Shown: piece by piece, positions 16,911-24,462 of the stretch | Position numbering within the stretch: the first letter of the stretch is position 1 | Layout: every line of letters begins with the position of its first letter | From: Chloroherpetonaceae bacterium | Lineage (GTDB): Bacteria; Bacteroidota; Chlorobiia; Chlorobiales; Thermochlorobacteraceae | NCBI GenBank assembly: GCA_033763895.1 | Contig: JANRJQ010000004.1 | Location: 186,001-250,000, forward strand | DNA: 64,000 nucleotides | Direction of reading: 5' to 3' | The notes under the pieces: model-generated | What the model was told of the DNA's origin: nothing | Database searches by the model: none | The model's input: only the letters and a program-made list of their open reading frames with translations | Translations under genes and position numbers: made by a program

Positions 16911-18866
16911 TTATCTAAAAAGCTGCGAGCTCTCGGTAAGCTTGAATTTTTGAACGGCTGATTGCAATTGCTCAGCTTGGTTAATCAGTTCTTGTGAGAG
17001 CTGCGTAATTTCATTGGCTGAGTTTTTCACACGCAATGATTCATTGGAAATTCCATCAACAGTTTTTGAAACTTTTTGCCCTGTAATTTTTTGAGATTGC
17101 ATTTGCTCCATCACTTGAGCTGTTCGCATCGACATATCGCTCGTTTTCATCGTAATCTGCTGAGTGCTTCTCATTTGAGCGTCCGCAAGCCCTGAAAGCC
17201 GACTCATAATGCTGCTTGAGCGGGAGTAGAATCCGGTAATCTTATCAAGTGTTTTTTCAGCATCACGAACTGTCGCTGCACTTTCTTGAATCGTAACATT
17301 GGTTTCCATAATTTCCGACTCCACTTTGCCCACATTTTGGCGAATATTGGTCACCAAATCTTGAACTTGAAGCGAATAACTCACAGACTGCTCTGCAAGG
17401 ATTCGAATTTCTTTCGCAACAACTCTAAATCCTTTTCCGGATTCTGGAATTGAAGACTCAATCGTGGCATTAACCGCCATAAGATTCATTTGCTTTGCAT
17501 TGCGAACAGCGGTATCTGAAATATTGGTTATTTCTCTTGAGGATTTTTCGATGGTTTGTATCTGCGTCGCTAAGCCCGCAAGCTTTTCCCCAATTCCATA
17601 AATTGACTGGGTGATTTGCTCGACGCCTAATTTACCCCCTTGCACTTCATGAATGACTTGGTTAAAAACCTGATTGGCGTCTTGTATACTTCGAGAAACC
17701 TCTTGTACAGAACTGGTTAAATCTTCAATAGAAGTTCTTGTTTCTCTAACATTAATTGTCAAGCCTTGGACGTCGTCAAGGACTGTTTCAATTGAGTTTC
17801 CGGTTTTAGCTAAAACTTGAACGGAATCACGAACGGTCGAGATTTGCCCGTCTGAGGTTTTCGAAATTCCGGTGGCTGTATTACTAATATCCAATGCGAT
17901 TTGGTTCAAGCGTTGCGTTAAATCAACAATATCCCGTACAGCCTCTTTGATACTATCTACCAAGGCGTTAAATGAATCAACAATTGAAGCAATATCATCT
18001 GAGGCGGTAAATGAGACTCGTTCGGATAAATTTCCTTCTGAGATGCGTTTCGTTGATTCAACAATTTTAAGAATTGGAAGTGTTACAGTACGGCGGATAA
18101 ATACAAAGGTGATGAGACCAACAAATAGCAAAACGAGAAAACCGCCACCGTAGGTAACCAAAATCGTTTCATTTTTGGCGGCATTAATGTCGTCTGCTGG
18201 GATAATCATCGAAAGTGCCCCTCTCAAATCCCCCGATCGATACCCGTATCCATTTTCATATCTTGCTTGGACATATTCCGGCGCGTCAATCTTACTACCG
18301 TGACAAGCGAGACATTGATTTTTAATAAATATTGGTTGAATGTATCGATAATAGGATTTTGAGCCGATGTTTGTTTTTTCCCAAATCGAGATTGAGTTCT
18401 CTGAGATACTATTGGCATTCCCTTGCCTTCGTGCCTCAGTTACTTTTTCGTCAAAAATTCTTAAAGCCGCTTCCTCAAATTGATCAGGTTTGTTTTGAGG
18501 ATTTCTTAAATTTAGTGAAGTTTGCTTAATAATATACTCTTGTCCAGCCTCTTGAACCACAAGTTCTTCCATTCCGGTTCTTGAGAGCGTGTCCTTTCCT
18601 CTTAAGGGTTTATAATGAATCATTGAAAGCACGCCAGAGGTCGAATCATTGAGAGGCAATCGACTTCTTAAGAAAATATTAGCATTGTGTTGCCAAGACC
18701 CTTGTAAGGTAGAAGCAATTTTTTCTGCTTTTAATTTAATTTCAGAATCAATTCTGCTATTTTGTCGAATATGTAAAACTACAGCGAACGAAACCACCGC
18801 AATAAATAAACTTACTCCAACAATAGCGACAATTTTTTTGTCGATGGTAGTCTTAAACTGGCTCAT
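16911..18866 (-). CDS. Methyl-accepting chemotaxis protein with DUF3365-type haem sensor
   Basis: The ATG at 18866 gives 651 residues; a TTG 17 codons upstream is possible but puts extra residues before the first helix. Order: helix 1 (about 12-32); periplasmic domain (about 45-228) of DUF3365/Tll0287 type with a c-haem motif CLACH at 185-189; helix 2 (about 236-257); HAMP (about 258-330); then a long coiled-coil signalling domain. The hairpin tip reads NLMAVNATIESS..GKGFRVVAKEIRILAEQS: the GKGF, VVA.E.R.LAEQS core of chemoreceptors is kept, but the usual NAAVEAARAGE is altered. It is likely a redox or gas-ligand receptor. It lies downstream of PatA/CheY/CheW-type genes, beyond a terminator. 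No CheA is visible. Confidence 0.88.
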   Translation of the reverse strand: MSQFKTTIDKKIVAIVGVSLFIAVVSFAVVLHIRQNSRIDSEIKLKAEKIASTLQGSWQHNANIFLRSRLPLNDSTSGVLSMIHYKPLRGKDTLSRTGMEELVVQEAGQEYIIKQTSLNLRNPQNKPDQFEEAALRIFDEKVTEARRQGNANSISENSISIWEKTNIGSKSYYRYIQPIFIKNQCLACHGSKIDAPEYVQARYENGYGYRSGDLRGALSMIIPADDINAAKNETILVTYGGGFLVLLFVGLITFVFIRRTVTLPILKIVESTKRISEGNLSERVSFTASDDIASIVDSFNALVDSIKEAVRDIVDLTQRLNQIALDISNTATGISKTSDGQISTVRDSVQVLAKTGNSIETVLDDVQGLTINVRETRTSIEDLTSSVQEVSRSIQDANQVFNQVIHEVQGGKLGVEQITQSIYGIGEKLAGLATQIQTIEKSSREITNISDTAVRNAKQMNLMAVNATIESSIPESGKGFRVVAKEIRILAEQSVSYSLQVQDLVTNIRQNVGKVESEIMETNVTIQESAATVRDAEKTLDKITGFYSRSSSIMSRLSGLADAQMRSTQQITMKTSDMSMRTAQVMEQMQSQKITGQKVSKTVDGISNESLRVKNSANEITQLSQELINQAEQLQSAVQKFKLTESSQLFR

Positions 18867-18925
18867 TTTAATATTCGTAATAGCCCTTAAGAAAAAGATT
18901 TTCAGATAATCATTCAATAATACAA

Positions 18926-18953
18926 TAAAAAGGGCGGCGAATGTTCACCGCCC
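18926..18953 (-). terminator. Intrinsic terminator after the 595-residue protein gene
   Basis: GGGCGG (18932-18937) pairs with CCGCCC (18948-18953) around a 10-base loop. On the - strand a run of five T follows. It separates the PatA-CheY-CheW-unknown gene block from the chemoreceptor gene, which must use read-through or its own promoter. Confidence 0.8.
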
Positions 18954-18976
18954 AATCTTCTTAATCAATCAAGAAA

Positions 18977-20764
18977 TTAACGGCGTGTTAATGACGGAAC
19001 CTTTTCAAATTTGTAACCTTGTGATTTCATTGCCTTTACGAGTTGTTCATTATCGCCTTCTAGTTTGGCTTTAACCTCGGCCAACGGCTTATTTGAAACA
19101 CCAATTTCAACGTTGAAATAATCAACAACTGATTTACAAAGCGATTCCAACTTTGCTTCGGCTTCTCCTTCAACAACAAGCCCTTGAGCAGTCTTGTCTT
19201 CGGGTGTGACGGAGTATCGGTATGAAAAATCAATGAAATTAAGGATATTCGGATTTTGGGTGCTTCTTACATCTGTTCCTTTATACCGAGTGATGTAATC
19301 TTCAACAATAAGGTTTGGCACTTTTGAAAGAATATCTTTATTAACAACTTCCAATATTCCCTTCGTGTATTCTAACCTTAAGGTAGATTTTCTGAAAGGA
19401 ACATCTGATTTCATTGCATCAAGCCTCTTTTGCCATAAATCGATGGTTTGTAAGAGTTTGCGTTGTCGGTCTTTAACCATAAATTCTCGCTTCTTATCGT
19501 CTTTTTCTTTGACTTCTTTTTCTTCTGGACGATCAAAACGATTTCTTAATTGGCCCATATCGGCTGCAAATCTTCGTTCAATAAACTTTTCAGCATAAGT
19601 TCCATCTTTTTTCTTAAGATTTAAGAGGAATTCGACGCCTTCCGCTTCAACCAAAGGTAGAGCTACTTTAATGTATCGACAAGCTTCATCCAAACGGCTG
19701 TTTTCAAGGTAGAAATTTGCAAGAGCAATTTGATACGGATAGTAATTCAAATCGCTGGAGAACATCATTAAAAGATAAAATTCTTTACGAACGGCATCTT
19801 TTTCTTTAGAAGCGCGATCTTTCCAATAAAAACTTTTTGCTGCTTTATCTTCTTGTCCCGGAACTTCAACTTTACTAAACAAACCAGTTTTGATATACCC
19901 TTTTGCACCATAACCGCCGTCACTCTGTACCAATTTATCTAGTACATTACGCATGTCATTGCGATATTTTTCTTGAGAAGCGAGGGCTTGTTGATCTAAA
20001 GCAGCATAAATATGCATAATCGCACTTAATTGGGCATTCACTTTTTCATCACCTTTGGAGCTTTTAATCTTCTCAAGATTTTCGTGAACAATTCTATAGT
20101 TTGATTCAAAAATAATTTCATCTTGGCGGCGTACAATTGCATCTGAACGGCGACCAATCCCTTGCTTAAAACGAATGTTTAGTGCAAGAGCAACCGTAAG
20201 CGCTTTGAAGTATTCTTTATTTCGATAGTACTGCTCGACTTCAAACATCTTCGCTTCTTCATCAATGGCTGTTTCCAATTCTTCATCGATTTGCAGAACA
20301 ATTTTATCACCATCTACTCTAAAAATATCATCGGTCGATTCACTAAATGCTTCGGAAATTGATCCTTCATCAGAAAGCACATCGCCAAGTACATCTTCAA
20401 GATCGAGACCTAAAAGATTATCAGTAGAACCTGAACTTGATGCCGGAGGTGGTGTTGATTTTGGTGCCGGTGTAGGCGGTTTAGGCACCGGAGCAGCGCT
20501 TGGAGTTGGGGTCGATTGACGCATTTGTTTAAATGTTGCAGCTATAGAATCCACCATTGCGCTATAGGCTTTAATTGTTTCCACGTCGGTCATTGAGGTA
20601 TTGTTTTGTGTAAACACATAACGACGCTCGCGCTCTAAGGCCTGAAAATGAGGGTTATCTTTGTTTAATTGCGCTGCGAGCTCAATTTCACTTGAGTGAT
20701 TCTTTAACTTTTGGACAAATTCACTTCGAATTGCCGCATCAGCCGGTGATCCTGTATTTGACAT
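18977..20764 (-). CDS. Unknown 595-residue protein in chemosensory operon
   Basis: I do not recognise the family. The N-terminal 80 residues are helical. Residues about 84-110 are a flexible Pro/Ala/Ser linker. About 113-135 is an acidic, leucine-rich patch (LLGLDLEDVLGDVLSDEG) that looks like a short docking motif. The remaining 440 residues are mostly helical with TPR-like spacing (YYRNKEYFKALTVALAL; YQIALANFYLENSRLDEAC) and a charged stretch near 415-440. There is no signal peptide or membrane helix, so it is cytoplasmic. It begins 28 bases after the CheW gene and ends at a terminator, so it belongs to the chemosensory operon. It may be a scaffold linking the array to an output. Confidence 0.75.
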   Translation of the reverse strand: MSNTGSPADAAIRSEFVQKLKNHSSEIELAAQLNKDNPHFQALERERRYVFTQNNTSMTDVETIKAYSAMVDSIAATFKQMRQSTPTPSAAPVPKPPTPAPKSTPPPASSSGSTDNLLGLDLEDVLGDVLSDEGSISEAFSESTDDIFRVDGDKIVLQIDEELETAIDEEAKMFEVEQYYRNKEYFKALTVALALNIRFKQGIGRRSDAIVRRQDEIIFESNYRIVHENLEKIKSSKGDEKVNAQLSAIMHIYAALDQQALASQEKYRNDMRNVLDKLVQSDGGYGAKGYIKTGLFSKVEVPGQEDKAAKSFYWKDRASKEKDAVRKEFYLLMMFSSDLNYYPYQIALANFYLENSRLDEACRYIKVALPLVEAEGVEFLLNLKKKDGTYAEKFIERRFAADMGQLRNRFDRPEEKEVKEKDDKKREFMVKDRQRKLLQTIDLWQKRLDAMKSDVPFRKSTLRLEYTKGILEVVNKDILSKVPNLIVEDYITRYKGTDVRSTQNPNILNFIDFSYRYSVTPEDKTAQGLVVEGEAEAKLESLCKSVVDYFNVEIGVSNKPLAEVKAKLEGDNEQLVKAMKSQGYKFEKVPSLTRR

Positions 20765-20792
20765 AAATATAGTTGGTTAAATAAAACAGTGT

Positions 20793-21395
20793 TTATAGGA
20801 ATTGGATAATTTCAGGTGCATTTAGAAGTTTATCAGTATCAATAATGATAATATCATTTCCACGGCCACCTTCTTCAGGTCTTGTAAAAATCCCTCTTGA
20901 AAAAAGTGATAATCGATACATTTCACTATCTGCCGCATTTATTCTTATTACATCGGTCTCTCCGACGCGAATGACATCAAGAACAGCATCGATAACAAAT
21001 CCAACGGAAAAATTAACATTTCCAACAATCAGCAGCCGTTCAGAACTTTTTTGACGACGGGTTTTTGGCTTTTTTGAGACATCTAGACCTAAGATAACCT
21101 GCAGATTTAATACCGAGGTAATTTCCCCACGGACATTACAAATACCAAGGACATACGGCGGCATTCCGGGTATCGGTGTAATTTTGGGAACATTCAAAAT
21201 GGCCTCAATATCATTTACCCTGAATGCAGTTTCTTTATCACCAACAAGAATACCGACAAACTGCTCTTTAGTATCGCCTTCATCGGTTTCAGATTCTGCT
21301 CTGAGCTTCGCCTCCTCAATCTCCTTCATCCTTTCAATGATTTCTGGAGGAATTGAGGTTAACGCGTCAAAACCTAAACCTTTTCTCTCATTCAT
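20793..21395 (-). CDS. CheW-like adaptor protein
   Basis: A 200-residue protein. After a charged N-terminal extension of about 45 residues comes a CheW/SH3-like double barrel: FVGILVGDKETAFRVNDIEAIL, then PIPGMPPYVLGICNVRGEI, the canonical motif that contacts chemoreceptors and CheA, then LLIVGNVNFSVGFVIDAVLDVIRV. GGAG sits about 8 bases before the ATG. CheW couples receptors to the CheA kinase. It sits between a CheY gene and the unknown 595-residue gene, in the order of a Pil/Chp-type group. The N-terminal extension is longer than in E. coli CheW. Confidence 0.9.
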   Translation of the reverse strand: MNERKGLGFDALTSIPPEIIERMKEIEEAKLRAESETDEGDTKEQFVGILVGDKETAFRVNDIEAILNVPKITPIPGMPPYVLGICNVRGEITSVLNLQVILGLDVSKKPKTRRQKSSERLLIVGNVNFSVGFVIDAVLDVIRVGETDVIRINAADSEMYRLSLFSRGIFTRPEEGGRGNDIIIIDTDKLLNAPEIIQFL

Positions 21396-21434
21396 GTAAG
21401 ACTCCGCCGGTTGTTACAATTGGGTGGATAGAAA

Positions 21435-21797
21435 TCAAGTCCCGGTTTTTTTTACCGCAGAAATAAGATCCGCTTCGTTAAATGGCTTAACAAGATACGC
21501 ATTCGCGCCTTGTTTCATTCCCCAAAATTTATCACTTTCTTGATCTTTTGATGTAATCATGATGACTGGAATGTTAGCCGTTTCAGGTGCCTTTTTAAGA
21601 TTACGACACACTTGAAAACCATCTCTTTTCGGCATCACAACATCAAGCACAATTAAATCCGGCTTGCTGATTCTTGCTTTGGTTTCGCCGTCTTCCCCGT
21701 CAACTGCTTCCTCTATTGAATATCCAAGGGAGGTGAGCACTTTGGCGATGATTGTTCGTTCAACAGCACTATCATCAATAATTAAAACCCTAGGCAT
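21435..21797 (-). CDS. CheY-like single-domain response regulator
   Basis: A 120-residue stand-alone receiver. The acidic pair is D8-D9 (VLIIDDSAVE), the phospho-acceptor D52 (LIVLDVVMPKRDG), the switch residues are MITSKD and K104 in YLVKPF. This is the PilH/CheY type, with the DVVMPKRDGFQ motif common to twitching and gliding regulators. It is encoded 47 bases after a PatA-like regulator and 39 bases before CheW. It probably receives phosphate from a CheA encoded elsewhere. Confidence 0.93.
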   Translation of the reverse strand: MPRVLIIDDSAVERTIIAKVLTSLGYSIEEAVDGEDGETKARISKPDLIVLDVVMPKRDGFQVCRNLKKAPETANIPVIMITSKDQESDKFWGMKQGANAYLVKPFNEADLISAVKKTGT

Positions 21798-21844
21798 AAA
21801 AGTTATTTCTTAAAAAATAAGTTAGAATATAAGAGCAAGTATAT

Positions 21845-22948
21845 TTAGTTGGTATTCTTCAAATATTTATGAACGATTTCGACAAGTTCACCATCCTTAA
21901 ATGGTTTGGTGACATAGTCATTTGCACCAGCGTGTAAACCCAAATTTCGGTCTATATCCGCATCTTTTGCCGAAAGCATGATGATTGGCGTTTGTTTCAT
22001 AGTCGCATGTTCGGTTCTGAGTGTTTTACAGACCTTCAGCCCAGTTGTATCAGGCAACATTACATCCAATAAAATCAAGTCTGGCTGCTGTTCAAGAGCT
22101 AATTTAATAGCAGCTTCGCCAGTCTCAGCGGTGAACAGACTATAACCGGTCTCAGCAAGTGCCAATTGAATGGTCTTTAAAATCACCTTACTATCGTCAA
22201 CCGCTAAAATCTTTTTTCTTGTATCTGCTTGTGCTTTCGGAAGTTCAACCCATTTGCCATCAAGAAGGGTTACTAATGCCTTCATGACCGTGACTTCTTC
22301 CATTTTCAGCTTCAGTGCCAAAGTCTTGATGTCAGTTTTGCCATCAATCGCTAAATATACTTGCCACTCGACAAGCTTCAGTGAAATTTCATTTTTTTCT
22401 TCTTTACCGCGCTTTGTGATGGCAGGAACTTGCCCTGAACTTTGAATTTTTTCTTTGACAAGCTCCATTTCATCAACCTTCGGTGCAACCAAGAGCATGA
22501 TTTGCTGAACATCCACCCCGTTGCTTAAACCTTGTACCCTTAACACGGCATCGGGTTCAAATTCAACACGGGCGTTTTTTTCTTGCAACAATTGAGTAAT
22601 CACGCTTTCGATTTGAAGCCTGATTGCTTTGACAAGTTTGGTGGCATCGACTTTCTTCATTGCCATCAAAATTTGTTCAATACGCTTATCCTTGTATTGT
22701 TTTTGGAGGGTAATTGCCTGATTGAGATCATCTCTGGTAATAAGATTTTCTTGCAATAAGATTGCCCCTAACTCTTCGCTTCCAGTATCAACAGCAATGA
22801 CAAGACCTCCTTTGAAGTGAACCACGGTGTCTTTATCGCCTAATGAGGTAGGAACCTGCACTTTCATCGCTCCCGTTTTTTTCGTTGTGCTTAGGAGCCT
22901 AAGCATATCGATTAGCGTCATTTTAACGCTACCTGTAAAACCGGACAT
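21845..22948 (-). CDS. PatA-type response regulator (DUF4388 plus receiver)
   Basis: A 367-residue protein with a strong ribosome site (GAGGAG) before the ATG. Residues about 1-110 are a DUF4388/PatA-N domain (GSVKMTLIDMLRLLSTTKKTGAMKV, then VVHFKGGLVIAVDTG). A middle helical part (about 115-235) has a winged-helix-like feel with DGKTDIKTLALKLKMEEVTVMKALVTLL. Residues about 243-365 form a receiver: acidic pair in ILAVDDSKV, phospho-acceptor in LILLDVMLPD, K in YVTKPF. In cyanobacteria PatA-type regulators head pil/pix chemosensory operons that control pili and phototaxis. Here it is likewise first in the gene order. Confidence 0.88.
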   Translation of the reverse strand: MSGFTGSVKMTLIDMLRLLSTTKKTGAMKVQVPTSLGDKDTVVHFKGGLVIAVDTGSEELGAILLQENLITRDDLNQAITLQKQYKDKRIEQILMAMKKVDATKLVKAIRLQIESVITQLLQEKNARVEFEPDAVLRVQGLSNGVDVQQIMLLVAPKVDEMELVKEKIQSSGQVPAITKRGKEEKNEISLKLVEWQVYLAIDGKTDIKTLALKLKMEEVTVMKALVTLLDGKWVELPKAQADTRKKILAVDDSKVILKTIQLALAETGYSLFTAETGEAAIKLALEQQPDLILLDVMLPDTTGLKVCKTLRTEHATMKQTPIIMLSAKDADIDRNLGLHAGANDYVTKPFKDGELVEIVHKYLKNTN

Positions 22949-23163
22949 TGAGTTCTCCTCGTTAAATCTTTATTGTGCGTCTTCGAAATTCTCAAAATGA
23001 CGCGCAAAACTTGCATTTGGTAAAAATTCTAAGCCAAACCCTTGGCAAGTTAATTCAAAAAAAACTTGAAATGACTTGGAATAATAAGGATGTGACAAAA
23101 GTTTTTCAATATAACACTATGAAAAAAAAATCAAAATGACATTCATTCGTTTCAAGAGTGCAA

Positions 23164-24126
23164 TTATTTCGTGATTGATTTCACTTTGATTTCAAATGAT
23201 TTCATTGTGTTGAAAAGCAGCATCGCGATAGTCATAGGACCGACTCCTCCGGGCACAGGTGTTATTGCCGCGCACTTTGAAGCCACAGCCTCATAATCGA
23301 CATCACCCACAAGCCTTTTCCCGCTTTTTTTGCTGGCATCTTCAATTTGATTCATACCCACATCAATGACTACGGCACCTTGCTTTACCATTGGCTCTGT
23401 AATGATATGGGCTTTTCCTATAGCAGCAATGAGAATATCGGCTTGCTTTGTATGATAGGATAAATCGGGTGTTGAAGCGTGACAAACCGTTACTGTAGCA
23501 TTCATCCCTTTTAGTTTTTGAACTAATAAATTCGCCATTGGCTTCCCAACAATATTGCTTCGCCCTACAATAACCGCATGTTTTCCCTCAGTATCAATTT
23601 CATACCTCTTAAGCAGTTCAATCACACCAAAAGGTGTGCAGCTTGGGAAACAAGACTCTAATTTCCCAATAACCAGTTTTCCGACATTCATTGGATGAAA
23701 CCCATCAACATCCTTTTCGGGCGCAATTGCTAGGGTAATGTTAAATTCGTCGATATGTTTTGGTAAAGGTTGTTGAACAAGTATTCCGTCAATGGTGGGG
23801 TCGTTGTTTAATTTCTCGATTTGGTGCAGCAAATCACTTTCTGAAATCGTACCGGGCAATTCAATGACTTGAGAATTCATCCCAACTTCAAGGCATGATT
23901 TCGCCTTATTTCTTACATATACTTGAGAAGCAGGGTTTTCGCCAACAATTATAACAGCTAAGCCCGGGACGCGTGAGGTTTTGAATTGCCATTCTTCTAC
24001 TTTTTTCTTTAACTCTTTTTTGATTTGCTCCGCAATGGTTTTTCCATCAATGACAACCGGCGTATTTTTTTCATGAGGAGAACCAGTTTCATTCGGACTA
24101 TGAGATTTTGAAAATGTAGGATTCAT
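23164..24126 (-). CDS. folD: Methylene-THF dehydrogenase/methenyl-THF cyclohydrolase
   Basis: A 320-residue bifunctional enzyme of one-carbon metabolism: it oxidises methylene-THF with NADP and hydrolyses the methenyl form. Motifs: VGENPASQVYVRNKAKSC with the catalytic Lys and Tyr; DGILVQQPLPKHID; PEKDVDGFHPMNVGKL; the nucleotide-binding AVIVGRSNIVGKPMA; and the end signature ITPVPGGVGPMTIAMLL. The first 22 residues are a polar extension not usual in FolD. Divergent from a ThiS-like gene; the PatA-type operon starts 215 bases downstream. Confidence 0.96.
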   Translation of the reverse strand: MNPTFSKSHSPNETGSPHEKNTPVVIDGKTIAEQIKKELKKKVEEWQFKTSRVPGLAVIIVGENPASQVYVRNKAKSCLEVGMNSQVIELPGTISESDLLHQIEKLNNDPTIDGILVQQPLPKHIDEFNITLAIAPEKDVDGFHPMNVGKLVIGKLESCFPSCTPFGVIELLKRYEIDTEGKHAVIVGRSNIVGKPMANLLVQKLKGMNATVTVCHASTPDLSYHTKQADILIAAIGKAHIITEPMVKQGAVVIDVGMNQIEDASKKSGKRLVGDVDYEAVASKCAAITPVPGGVGPMTIAMLLFNTMKSFEIKVKSITK

Positions 24127-24201
24127 TTTAGAAGTGAATAATGTTTCCCTATTGCAGGGCTTTTAGAAAAATTTAAAATTGGGTTTAAATATACCTTTTC
24201 A

Positions 24202-24459
24202 ATGACAGCAATCTCACTAAAATTTATCATAAATGGCGAGCAAGTAATCGTCGATTTTGACGCTCAAACCGTAATTGTTTCTGAAAGAGGGTCTCAGACT
24301 TCTTTGGCGTCGCTTTTATTGAAGATTGGAATCGATCAAACAAAAAAGGGAATCGCTGTGGCTGTCAATGAAACCGTGGTTTCAAAATCTAAATGGGAAG
24401 CGGAAAAAATTACTGAGGGGGATTCAATTGAAATCATTCGTGCCGTACAAGGCGGTTAA
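24202..24459 (+). CDS. ThiS-like sulfur-carrier protein
   Basis: An 85-residue ubiquitin-fold protein ending in the Gly-Gly needed for thiocarboxylation (RAVQGG). The core matches ThiS: FIINGEQV, a loop, TSLASLLLKIGI, GIAVAVNETVVSKSKWEAEKITEGDSIEIIRAVQGG. It has about 15 more residues than usual, inserted after the second strand. ThiS carries sulfur to the thiazole synthase ThiG. No thiG, thiF or thiH is next to it, and no TPP riboswitch is seen in the 75-base upstream gap. It converges with the SbcC-like gene with 3 bases between stops. Another sulfur-transfer pathway is possible. Confidence 0.82.
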   Translation: MTAISLKFIINGEQVIVDFDAQTVIVSERGSQTSLASLLLKIGIDQTKKGIAVAVNETVVSKSKWEAEKITEGDSIEIIRAVQGG

Positions 24460-24462
24460 AAG

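Noticed and set aside
24127-24201. TPP riboswitch before the ThiS-like gene
   Set aside because: The gap is only 75 bases and lacks the conserved CUGAGA element.
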